A stretch of 64,000 nucleotides of DNA. It comes from Paramacrobiotus metropolitanus (lineage: Eukaryota > Tardigrada > Eutardigrada > Parachela > Macrobiotidae). The stretch spans positions 620,001-684,000 of the forward strand of contig NW_026570274.1 in the NCBI RefSeq assembly GCF_019649055.1. The letters are read 5' to 3'. Both the position numbers and the translations under genes were made by a program. Shown here one piece after another: positions 20,709 through 30,614 of the stretch; position 1 is the stretch's first letter; every line of letters begins with the position of its first letter. The notes beneath the pieces are model-generated. The model saw only the letters and a list, made by a program, of their open reading frames with translations. It searched no databases and had not been told where the DNA came from.

Positions 20709-23173
20709 ATGAGTTCAGCAGATAATCCAGGGAGCTCAACCCAGGATTCGGAAGCGATGGAAGATCAACCAGCATCAGGTGCGCTTCTTACTTGCTGGTC
20801 GACCAGCATTCCGCATCCTTTAAATTTGAGCGCAGTTTGATTTATTTAGCCACTGCAATTTAGTATTCACTACAAAGGTTTTCAGGGGCAAAACGTCCGC
20901 GGATTAGCCGTTTACCGATCTGGCGATACTTTAATCGGGGCACCAAACTGGTTTCTCATTCCAATTTTTGGGAAGCGATTTGCAAAGAGTGTGCTGCCAA
21001 CCTGCCGTCTCCAAAAGTTGTGCGCGGAGAAAAGGTGCATCTGGAAAACCATTTCTATAAGTGCGAATTTATTCGACAATCAACGAAGGATGAATACCGC
21101 AAGGAAGTGTCTGTTTGGGTCGACCCAAAAACAAGCGATGCAGCGCACGTGGTTCCACTGCTACCGTCTCCGGTTCCTGGCACAAGCACTGCAAAAAAGC
21201 AGGGCAACACGGAATCGTTTTTTGATCGGCCGTTAGCGAAAAGTGAGATGGCGGAATTCGAGCGTCTTCTGGCCGATATGTTTGTCTCTGGTAATTTCTC
21301 CTTTCGCGCCGTCGAAGATCCTCGTTTCATTCGATTTTGAAATTTATGCGACCAGCGGTGAAGCCACCAAGTCGATTTGTGTTATCGACTCGCATCATCC
21401 CGCAGCGCATTAAATCCGTCGAAAGCGATACTGTCAAAGCATTGTCATTGCAGCGGTCTGTCACTGTGACGCTGGACGGTTACAAGAAAGCAAAGCACGA
21501 TAAAGTTCTTGGTACGTATGAAAACAGGGGCACATAAGGGCAGTGTTTCTGTTGCATACTTGCAGTGTAGGTCGACCTACAATCGTTTGCTTTTCAGGAA
21601 TTATGGCTACTGTCAGAAACAGTCAAGGTGTGGAAAACCATTTTTTGTCCACTGAAATTATTTCATCTCAATCGTCTCGAGCTGAGGACGTCATGGAGAA
21701 AATTGAAAACAGTTTTACGATGTTGGAAGAAAAATACAAGGCCTGTGCTCGCACAGTTACGTGCGACTCGGATGCCGCCCACGTGAAGGCAAGGCGGTTA
21801 ATGAAGGAAAAGTATCCCAGCAAGATATTTTTGCCGTGCAGTGCCCACCAAATCAACTTGATCGTGAAGGACGTTTTGACATCAGTCCCAAAATTTTCAG
21901 CCGTTTGCAAGAAAGCTGTCGACATTGTTTCGCTACTTGCGGCGCGCACGAAAGCGCTATCCGTTCTTCGCGAGGAGCAGATGAAGTACAATGGCAGCAC
22001 GACAGCCATAAGCAAACCATGCGACACACGGTGGTACAGTTACAATAATATGTTCCGAGCGATTGTCAAGTCGCGGCTTCCTCTTCAGGTTTGTAGGTCA
22101 ACCTACAGTTTATTATTTTAAAATTTAAGCATGACCATTTATAGGGCATGGTCGCGCGGCTAGCAGACGACCGATCGAAGACCGAAGGGCTTACAAAGCT
22201 TAAAGCTATCATTGAAGATGCAGCATTTTGGAGTGCTCTAAAGTATGTTGTGGAAATTCTGGATCCGATCACTGTAGCTCAAGGAATCACAGAGACAGAT
22301 GGGTGCACCTTAGGGGATGTTATCAGTCAGTTTGCGAAAATTTACCACGTGTTTATCGCACTGGAAAACGACGATTTAGCGAACGTGTTAGGGTCGACCC
22401 TAGAAAAACGCTGGCAAAAATTTTACGATCCGTCGCTTTTTGTGCTGGCTTTGATACTGGACCCGAAGTCCAAAATGAAAGCGTTTAATACTTCTGGACG
22501 TTTCAATTTTGGGGTTGTTTTGCGCTGGGCAAAAGGCTGGTACGTCCGTTTATTCGACTGTGATGGGATGAGTGTGGTTAACTCCTTATGGATTATATTG
22601 AGAACAAGGGCATATTTGGAGATGATGTTGCATCAAATCTATCTTCTGCGGAGCGCTACTGGAACTATGTGCAGTACGAACACAAAGAGCTGGCCAGCTT
22701 AGCTTTGGAACTTTTGCACGTCGTCGTGCATGCTGCGAGTTTGGAGCGCGCTTGGAGTCAATTAGGATTCGTGCATGACGACAACCGGTCTAACTTAAAA
22801 CTCGATTTGGCTACAGGAATGGTTGCGATGCGAATGAAATTTCAAAAAAGAAGATGTTGTGGCAAAACGAGAAGCGCAGCGAATTGCAGCCCTAAAACAA
22901 TCCGTGAAGGTCGACCTTCAGACACACAAGAAGAGCGGAAGTACGGTAGTCGAAATGGACGACGACGGTGAAGTGCAGTTGATCTCCAGCAACAATGATA
23001 AGTGCAGTACAGTTTCAGATCTGGAAGGCTCCGATGATGCGAACGCTGCGAGTCAGTTCAACTCGGTGTTAGAAGCTCTTTTAGAATTCGAAGAATGCAC
23101 AGACGATGAGATTATTGAATCAGTGGCCGATTTTTACTCTCTAAGTGACTTATTTGGAGGCGTGCAGGTTTAA
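20709..23173 (+). pseudogene. hAT transposase with BED-type zinc finger, frame-disrupted
   Basis: Readable exons: 20709-20778, 20886-about 21338, 21337-21511, 21598-22088, 22145-about 22590, then shifted frames to 23173. The N-terminus has a BED-finger arrangement (IWRYF, CKEC, then HFYKC). The catalytic region shows TVTLDGYKKAKHD and CDSDAAHVKARR, and then the CDTRWYSYNNM block seen in hAT transposases. The C-terminal hATC dimerisation block is present (LALELLHVVVHAASLERAWSQ). An acidic tail follows. Three frame breaks are seen, near 21338 (TTTTG), 22590 and 22855 (A run); two are at homopolymers, so either small mutations or sequencing indels explain them. As read, no intact transposase is made; the element could have been moved in trans. 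Confidence 0.82.
20793..22920. repeat. Six dispersed palindromes with a GGTCGACC-type core inside the hAT element
   Basis: Positions 20793-20808, 21114-21129, 21566-21581, 22092-22107 (one central mismatch, GGTCAACC), 22389-22402 and 22905-22920. Each is 14-16 bp; the core is constant but the outer four bases differ (TGCT, TTTG, TGTA, TGTA, TTAG, TGAA) and are matched by their own complements on the other side. They fall in both exons and introns of the transposase. Confidence 0.85.
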
Positions 23174-23350
23174 TAAATTGAATTGACTATGTTAAGACGT
23201 AACAGTATACTAAAACTTTAAGAAAAAGCCAAATACCATAGTATTATTATAATACCAGGTATTACTGGTAATACCAGTGGTACTAACTGGTATACCAGTG
23301 GTATAAACTGGTATACCAAAATACTAATACCACTGAAGCTGTCAAGTGCC

Positions 23351-23367
23351 TGGTATCAACAACCCTA
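23351..23367. repeat. hAT terminal inverted repeat, right
   Basis: TGGTATCAACAACCCTA, the reverse complement of the left end. The GATTAATG duplication (23368-23375) follows immediately. Confidence 0.88.
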
Positions 23368-26300
23368 GATTAATGTATCGACCGGGTCATCCGGCTGTTC
23401 GTCCGGAAGGCGCTCGCGCACGTCGTCTGGGGCTGGCCACTGTGATTCGTCAGTGTCCGCTCCATGGTCGAACATTTCCTTCAGGTCGCCTTTAAATCCT
23501 TCGTAAGGGTCACCTTCTCCATGGTCGGAGATTGAGTCCTTCTCCTCGATGTCCGAGATCTGTTCGGATTCCACGTCAGACTGTTGCTTGGATGTGGAGG
23601 GCTGGGGTTGTTCGACCGGAGTCGGCGGTTTTGGTGGGTTCCGTAGCCGACCTCCTGAAGTCTTAGCCGGCTTTGTGCCGGTCCGCTCCATGACTTCTTT
23701 GAATTTTCGCTCAACCGCCTCTTTGTCGTGTGGTTGTTGAGCCCTTTCCTTCTGCTCGGTCCTTTGTGGGCCGGCATCGGAAATATCCAAGTCGTCGGAT
23801 GATTTATGCCGCTTGGCCGGATTAGGCTTTGGCGTCTTTACCGTAGAGTCCGACTTCGGTTTGGTCGTCTCTTTGGCCTCCGGCTTTACTGGTTTCTTCT
23901 GGGTTTCCGTCGGTTGCGGCTTAGCGGATTGTTTCGCTGCTTCCTTCTTGGCCTTCCGTTTATCCTTGTGGGATTTCGCGGAATTGGCCGAGTTGATGAC
24001 CCGTGTGTCGCGATCATCGTCGATCTGGACGGAAGGTTGTCTGGTTGGAGGGGGGACTTTCATCTTGACGGATTGCTGTGCCGTCTTCTTGGTCGACTTG
24101 GGTTCCGGAGCGGTGACTTTATGTCGAGTCGGCGTAGCCGCTTGTAGGGCTTTAGGTCGACTCTTTTCCGCTCGGTAATGTTCTCCCATACGTTTCATAA
24201 CGTCGGCCATCTTCTCGGTCAGTCGGTCGTGGTCGCGCCGAGCTTCCGTGGTGTTTCCGAGTATGCTGGCACGTCGGATTCTCAGTGAGTGCCAGAGTTC
24301 CCTATCCTCCGGGTATGCCATGTCGATGCAGGCATCCTGTTCCGACCTTGTCAAGTCCTTCACATGTTGTAAGGCTGGGTCGTCATGGAATTCGCGCGAT
24401 GAGTCCTGAGGTGGCTTCTCTTTAGCCGTACTCCGTTTGGTCGGTATGTTTACCGACTCCTTTGCCGACTCGTTCGTTCGAGACTCGTCAATTGTTAGAC
24501 GTGGGCCGGAGTGTACCGAGGTCGGTTCGTCCCTTTGTGGTGACGTTTCGACCGTGGTTTCGACTCGCGCTTCCGAAGGGGATGTTGTGTCCATCACGTC
24601 TTCGGTTTTCTTCGGTTTCGTCGGAGTATTCCGTGGTGTAAACCTGAGTGGTTTTTCCATTGTCGGTTGACTTGGCAGCTTAGTCGGCTGGGATGCTGAT
24701 CGGGTCGGCGAAATTTGTTTTACCGGCGATCTGCCTCGTTTCGGCGTGGATCCCTTCGGTGGTGCCGCTGCCTTCTGTTGAATGGAGTCGTCGGAATCGA
24801 TGTCGTCCGCATTCTCCTCATCTTCACTACTATCCGACATTGTTATCGGAATCTTCTCGGTTACCTCTTCTCCGGGCCGAGGTTGGATCTCCAGCGTATA
24901 AGCGCCTGGGTTGATGCTCGGATTACGGAGACGTTGGATCGTCTGGATCATGTTAGAGTCCAGCGGGAGTTGTCGTAACTCCTGCTTTCCGCATCTCAAT
25001 GTCACCAACCGTCTCAAGACTTTGTCTCTGTCCTGGATTGTGGCGTGGATCTTCTGGGCCGTTTGAGTCTGTTGCTCTTCCGTCATGGTCCGATCTCGGA
25101 TACCTCCTTGAAGTTGTGCTTCGTAGAGTATCCGTTGAAGATCTAATGTTTTGGCTTGGCTGACCAACTTCTTGTGGATGCCGGGAGTAAATAAGGCCTT
25201 CGCTCCCATCACTTTCCGTGACGGGCTCGGCTTCTCCTCAGCCGGTAGTAGGGAAGACGGAGTCGCCTTCAGGATCTCCAAGAGTCGTTCCTTGGTCCTG
25301 ACTGGTGATGGCGACTTTGACGGGAAGAGACGCCTGCGTGGACCGTGCTCTTCAATGTTGTCCGTCAGTTTCGGCTTCCTAGCGAATTTCGGTGAGTTTG
25401 ATCCGCCAGGTTGGAGAACGAGTCGACCGTCAGGTGTTCGTTCACTCTGCGGTTCTCTTTGTGAGAGCCCAGGTAACGTTGTCGGTCGTTCGAGGGGCTG
25501 GGGTCGGCTAGCTTCCGTTGCTGCGGCTTCCACCGACGTGTCCATTGGCTCGTCTTCACCTTCAAGTCCTGGTACCGGTACTTCGTCCATCGGCTCGTCT
25601 TGGTGACTCGCCGGTGGGACTACCTGTGTCGGTTTGACAGGTTGTACCTTTGGCTTTTTAGCGGAGGGCGGCTTCCTCAGCTTGCGTTGCGCTTCCGCTT
25701 CCTTCCGCTTGTAGAAGTCGTCTACGAAGGACTGAATCATGGCCGTCAAAGTTTGCAGCCGTTCCTGGTTCTTTGCCGACCACACTGTCGTTGGTCGGAG
25801 GATAAATCGGGCTTCCTTGGTATTATTCTCCAAGTGTCCGAGATTGATATCGATCTGACAGTATTGCGGACTCCGTTGGTCGGTTTCATCCATCATCTTT
25901 CGAAGTTCGACGATGACAGCGTCCGCACGCAGTAACTGTGTGTTAACTGCTTTTACCCATTCAAGGTCGGGTTTGGCTGGTGGGGCTGGAGGTGGAAGTC
26001 GGACAGAATCGAAACTCGGTTTCCGAGCCGACTGGATCTTTGTGATCCGAGACGGTCGACCTTCAGTCATGGCGTTTGTTGCCAAGCTGGTCGATTCCTG
26101 TTCTTTCTCTTCCTCGTATTCGTTCACCCTTGTTTCCAACCATGAGGTCGTTCGGGTTAGGTGTTGTCGAGTCCTCATCGTTTGTGGGGCGTCCGGATGA
26201 CATAGTCGTCGTATAAACCGGGCATTGTTTCCCCACGCCAAGATATCTCGATCCAAATCATTCGCTTCTTGGCTGTTATCTTCGCAGAAGTTTCTGCGGG

Positions 26301-27714
26301 CCCTCATCTCTGTGATGAGTTCCGCTACTCTAGCCAATAGTTTGACTATATATGGCGCGACCGTACTCGGTAGTTCATCCGTGTCCGGTATGGCTTCCAT
26401 GATTCGGGCTTCCGTGGCCGGAGACATGGGCCGATCGGCCATTTCCATCGGTTTCGGTTGGGCCAAGCCTACTGTTGAGGTCGGCTGGGATTGAATCCGA
26501 GCTGTTGTCAAAGTCGGCTGACTCGAGGTGTTCGGCTGTTGCGAACCGGGTGCGTGTTGTTCCGCTTTCCGTTGTTCCTCGAGTTCCTTTCGCCGTAAGA
26601 TTTCGAGGTCGGCTTGCACATCTTGGATGTGCATCCGGGAGACTTTAATTTGATCTTCGATTGCCGTCCGGATGTTGCGGATGGTCGGATCTGTTCCGTC
26701 CATGTTATCAACTTGGCGTTGCAAGCTATCGGCAATCCTTTGTGTACGAGCCAACTTGTCGTTAAGGGCTTCACGCTTTTCTGCCAATGTGGGCTCGAGC
26801 GGTTGTTGTGAAGCAGTCGGCTGCGACTGAATGGAAGTCGGCTGAACCCTTTGTGGGTTAACCTCTAAAATTTTCCATAAGTCTTCGACCCGCCTTGAGC
26901 AGATACTATACTGCTGGTCCAAGGCGTCGCGCATTTGCTTTTCCATGGCGTTATTCGGGTCGAGTTCCCGGAGTTGTCTTCCGAGCTTCTCCATGACGTC
27001 GACCGCTTCTCGGTACTGGTCCTCGACTTCTCCGATGTCGACTTCTTTTTGGTCGACCGCCTCGGCGAATGGAAGTTCGACGTCAAATCCAGGTGATGGG
27101 ACTGGAGAAGGTGTTTGCTCACGAGCTGGTACCGGCGCTCCCGCTTTGTTCGGGTTTGCCAAGTACTGCTTAACATGATCGATCACCGACTGAAGTGCTT
27201 CAATTAGCCGGTCCCGCTTCGGACCTGGCGGTGGAATTCACCATGAGCCTAGGGTATCGGCCCAATCCAACTCGAGTCGTAGTGCTCGGTCGATTCGGGT
27301 GAGGTCGGTTTCCTCTTGTTCCGTTAGGGTTCCACTAAGTCGGTGGTGAAAGATGTCGGCTAAATCCTGTCCGGCTTGTGTGATTATGTCCAAGTTGCCG
27401 GGCAGGTTTTCCATTGGGGTCGTACCGACTAGAGTCATCACCGCTGTCGTAGTCGGTGGTGCTCGGCGAGGTGGAGACGGCGTGGCGATCCGAGTGTACT
27501 CGGGTTCCGCGTTGAGGATCTCTGTGATCCGCTCAACTACCGACCTGAGTTGTCGTTCGTCGACTTCGGTCGGTTCTTCCTTGCGGAGTAAGTCGTCTGC
27601 CTTTTCAAGTAGGCTGTCAAGTCGTTCATCTTCTGCCGTGCCACTCTCAGAGTTTCGTCGTCCGTTGGCGTATTTTGTACGAACGTTCGCTGGAGGTCTT
27701 CCAGTAAGTCCCAT
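23365..27714 (-). CDS. Retroelement ORF5, upstream part: repeated helical-hairpin modules
   Basis: One minus-strand frame interrupted by a single TGA at 27240-27238 and ended by the hAT insertion (TAG at 23367-23365 is inside the transposon end). It encodes roughly 1430 residues of alternating Pro/Gln/Ser-rich linkers and helical hairpins about 50 residues long, each of the type helix, short turn with D/P/T, helix (for example LARTQRIADSLQRQVDNMDG..., LLRADAVIVELRKMMDETDQ...). The last third is Lys/Pro/Thr-rich with basic tracts and acidic patches. No enzyme motif is visible. The same module occurs in ORF4, so the two were probably one array. The TGA follows the codons for LGSW and the frame continues at once with IPPPGPKRD, so it is either readthrough, mutation or an error. 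Function unknown; structural or scaffold-like by appearance. Confidence 0.6.
27238..27240 (-). other. Single in-frame TGA inside ORF5
   Basis: The frame is open for 158 codons before and more than 1200 codons after this TGA without a shift. The codon before it is TGG and the base after it is A. It may be a recent nonsense change, a readthrough site or a base error. Confidence 0.7.
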
Positions 27715-30614
27715 CCATCGGTGATTATGGAGGACATCTTTTCTCTGCGGCTTTTCCGCATTGCCGAGTGCATCTCCGCCGCCGATGAGGTCGACGGTAA
27801 TGCGTCTGGGGTGTCCGTGTCGGAGTCCGGTGGTCGGTGTTGATCCCGTGATTCTGGTCGGCGTTGGCTTCGGCTGTATTCCCGTAGCTGGTTTATGCCG
27901 TTCATTACGAATTGGAAGTGAACTCCCGGTTCAATCGTGCCTGGTTGTATCAGGTTCCTCACAAGTTGTATGTGGGTGGCGAACTCGGAAGTTATCCTCT
28001 GCACGTTCGGCTCGAGTCCTCTTTCGGCACGTTGCTGAATCCGTTTAAGGATGTCTTCCGCCTCCTGTATAGCGGTTCCGCCGTAGAGGATTATCCTGTT
28101 GGGTGATGAAGATTTCGCCGTTACGGCCTGTGTGGTCGTCGGCTGAGGCGATGATATCGGTGAAGTCACTACGGCCCCCGGTAGTAACGTCGTCGGTTGG
28201 ACGTTATCCGTTGGTAAGGTCGGAAGTTTCTCCGCCGAAATAGCCGTCTTCACCTGATCCATAACTGTTCGGAGTCGGTGTTTGTCCACCTCTGTGGTGG
28301 GCAAGCCGTACCGAGTAAGATCTTCAGTTAGTCCTATGTGGGCTATGAGATCGTTAATTTTCCGAACTGGATCGAATTCGGTGGAATCTCGGATTCCGTC
28401 GGCTATGCGTCCGTAGATTCCTTGGAGGGCTTCTTTGCCATCGAGGATGGTTTTCCAGACTTCTGTCGTCTGGTCATCCTGTCCGATCTGAAATGCCATC
28501 GCATGATACCGGAGCTGGGGAACCTGTTGTTCGGCTCCTCCTGTCTGGCTCTGGATTATCTGTCGAATCCTCCGGTAATGCATGTTTAGTCGAATGGCCT
28601 GATCGTCTGTGGTTATGCCGCCGTCCTGTTCGGCGAGTCTGCGGGCGATCCGTAAACTTCGGTAAAGGTCGTTTACTAACCCTGCTCTGTTGGTTACGGC
28701 AACCAAATCTCCGCCCTGCGTCATCCTCACTTCGTCGAGGATTCTATCTCCCGTTCGGATAGCGGCCTGTACCTCTGCCAGTGTGGGCATTTGTACTTCT
28801 TCTGACCGACGTTCGGCTGCGTCCAGGTTCTGGGCAAGCTGTGGATACAGGTTAGCTCGGTTCTGAGCATTCCGTATCCTATTCCGGATTGCAGTTAGCA
28901 AATCCAGGCTTGTCGGCATTCCGGTCGTTAAGTAAGACCGAAGTCCTGACATGAAGTCGCGGATGGCCCTCCTATGGCTATCGAGGTTCATTGCCTCGGT
29001 AGTCCCTGCCTGTGTATCTTCCAATACTGTGTCCATCCGACCTGTGACTATTGTAGCCATCCGTAAGAAATCCCGCAGCTCCTGCAGTGTTGGGAGCGGT
29101 TCGACGGGTGGTCCTTGTGGGACTTGCTGTGTCGGGTTCACTTGTAAGGCCGGAACTTGGATTGGTGACAGTCCTTGGCCTACGTTCCACGTCATCATGG
29201 GTGGAGGTTGGCTCGTTGGGACGACCGCTGGTTGGGTCGTCGTCGGCTGGAGAGCTCGGATTTCGTTCTCCTTCTCCGTCAGCTTCTTAGTCCAATATCC
29301 GATTAGTTCGGAGTTGGATTGGACGGCTGAGGGGTAATATTCCTTAGTTGGATCTAGTGTAGCCAGGCGCTTCTTAACTTCATTTATTTCATGAAGGTAT
29401 TCCCTGCGCTTTTGCGCTAGAGTGTCCAGCCGGGCTAGTCGGATTTCTTCATCAATCACCGCCTGTGTGGTCAGTGCTGATATTCCCGACGAGCGCAAGT
29501 TTTGTTCTTGTGCTCGTATCTGCCTCTCCAAGTCGGCTGCAATGTCGACTTGTTTATCTTCCTGTCGGCGTATTCTGCCGAATTCAGCCGTGTAATTATC
29601 CATATTCTTAGGAAGGCGTGTCCATGACACTCTTAGCTTCACGGCCTCGTTCATGGCCTCCTCCTTCCGGAGACGTAGTTTTCCGATCTCCAGTGAGGGC
29701 GTTCGGCCAGGCGTTTGTCGGCCTGCCGAAGTCGACGGGGTTGGCTGAGACGTTGGCGTGACAACCTGTGTGGTTATCGCCGGGGGCCCTGGGTCAGGGT
29801 CTCCCAGTCTCTGGTCAACATGCCGAGCTACCGCTTGTTGGCAGATTCGGAGGGTTTCCTTTTCTTCGGCATGAAGCTTTAGGTTGGCATCATTCAGACG
29901 GTTCTCGTAGTACGACAGTTCAGCCAACAACTTCGTTCTGTACGGAGTGTGGCTCGGATCCATCTGTGAGGTCTGCGTCAGTGCCTGGCTAATCGTGTCT
30001 ATGTGAGCACGAGCCAATTTTGCTTGTTGGCGCAATTCCTCTTTGGTTCTGCCGTTAGTGTTGATTTTTTGGACGACCGCAAAAGGTGGAGGCATCGACG
30101 TCACGACCTGTGTGGCCGTCGTCGAGACGGGCGCTTGTTGGCTCTGTCCTCCGACCTGACTTCTGTGTTGGTTCAGCCGGTTCATTAAGTGGGTCGTCGC
30201 ATTTGGATCCATCCAGAGGTTCTGTTGTCCGGGTGGCCTAAGATGAGTCGGCGAGATCGGTGGCGTAAGCAATACTGGCCTTGGTGGCGAGATTGTGCCA
30301 TCCGGGCTGACCATACTCATTGTTGCGATCGTCATAGGTGGGTGTGGCATTCCGGGCGTAGGCGGAACTGCTACGAATCGCATCGGTGGTGGGTGTGCGA
30401 AGCTGTTCGGCGCCAATGTGGGCGTCGTATAGATCGGACCTGCCGTGTTAGCCATACCAGACACCATTGTCGGTGTCGGATAGAACGAAACAGGCACATT
30501 TGCCATCCCTGGTACCATTGTGGGTACCGTGTAAGTTGCTCCGGTCATCATTGTTGATGCCGCGCTAGTCGGTCCGACTATTGTAGTCGGTACCGACCAC
30601 TGATAAGGTGGCAT
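27537..30614 (-). CDS. Retroelement ORF4: 1025-codon helical-module protein
   Basis: Minus-strand frame from about 30614; it is open further upstream (Pro-rich codons for ILPPNTA), so it probably continues from pol by a frame change near 30740 rather than starting at an ATG. The first 130 residues are Pro/Thr/Met-rich with repeats of TVPTMVPGMA and TPTMVSGMA type. After that come several 45-60-residue helical hairpins separated by Pro/Thr/Gln linkers, e.g. QAKLARAHIDTISQALTQ, QKRREYLHEINEVKKRLA, VHFQFVMNGINQLREYS. The 3' end overlaps the next frame by 178 bp; near 27610 the helical pattern passes to the other frame at a run of A (sense TTGAAAAGG). No catalytic motif and no integrase are visible. 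Unknown function, present in the position where an integrase would be expected. Confidence 0.6.
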   Translation of the reverse strand: MPPYQWSVPTTIVGPTSAASTMMTGATYTVPTMVPGMANVPVSFYPTPTMVSGMANTAGPIYTTPTLAPNSFAHPPPMRFVAVPPTPGMPHPPMTIATMSMVSPDGTISPPRPVLLTPPISPTHLRPPGQQNLWMDPNATTHLMNRLNQHRSQVGGQSQQAPVSTTATQVVTSMPPPFAVVQKINTNGRTKEELRQQAKLARAHIDTISQALTQTSQMDPSHTPYRTKLLAELSYYENRLNDANLKLHAEEKETLRICQQAVARHVDQRLGDPDPGPPAITTQVVTPTSQPTPSTSAGRQTPGRTPSLEIGKLRLRKEEAMNEAVKLRVSWTRLPKNMDNYTAEFGRIRRQEDKQVDIAADLERQIRAQEQNLRSSGISALTTQAVIDEEIRLARLDTLAQKRREYLHEINEVKKRLATLDPTKEYYPSAVQSNSELIGYWTKKLTEKENEIRALQPTTTQPAVVPTSQPPPMMTWNVGQGLSPIQVPALQVNPTQQVPQGPPVEPLPTLQELRDFLRMATIVTGRMDTVLEDTQAGTTEAMNLDSHRRAIRDFMSGLRSYLTTGMPTSLDLLTAIRNRIRNAQNRANLYPQLAQNLDAAERRSEEVQMPTLAEVQAAIRTGDRILDEVRMTQGGDLVAVTNRAGLVNDLYRSLRIARRLAEQDGGITTDDQAIRLNMHYRRIRQIIQSQTGGAEQQVPQLRYHAMAFQIGQDDQTTEVWKTILDGKEALQGIYGRIADGIRDSTEFDPVRKINDLIAHIGLTEDLTRYGLPTTEVDKHRLRTVMDQVKTAISAEKLPTLPTDNVQPTTLLPGAVVTSPISSPQPTTTQAVTAKSSSPNRIILYGGTAIQEAEDILKRIQQRAERGLEPNVQRITSEFATHIQLVRNLIQPGTIEPGVHFQFVMNGINQLREYSRSQRRPESRDQHRPPDSDTDTPDALPSTSSAAEMHSAMRKSRREKMSSIITDGWDLLEDLQRTFVQNTPTDDETLRVARQKMNDLTAYLKRQTTYSARKNRPKSTNDNSGR

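Larger units (their letters stand above)
20282..23367 (+). mobile_element. hAT DNA transposon nested in retroelement ORF5
   Basis: 3086 bp with 17-bp terminal inverted repeats (TAGGGTTGTTGATACCA at the left; its reverse complement at the right) and an 8-bp target duplication. Both ends carry dense subterminal clusters of TGGTAT/ATACCA words (about 20294-20437 and 23228-23357), typical transposase-binding regions. It holds one transposase gene on the plus strand, opposite to the host element. Its base composition and word use differ from the surrounding retroelement, and it contains none of the ACAVA-loop hairpins. It carries instead six palindromes with a GGTCGACC-type core. Confidence 0.93.
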
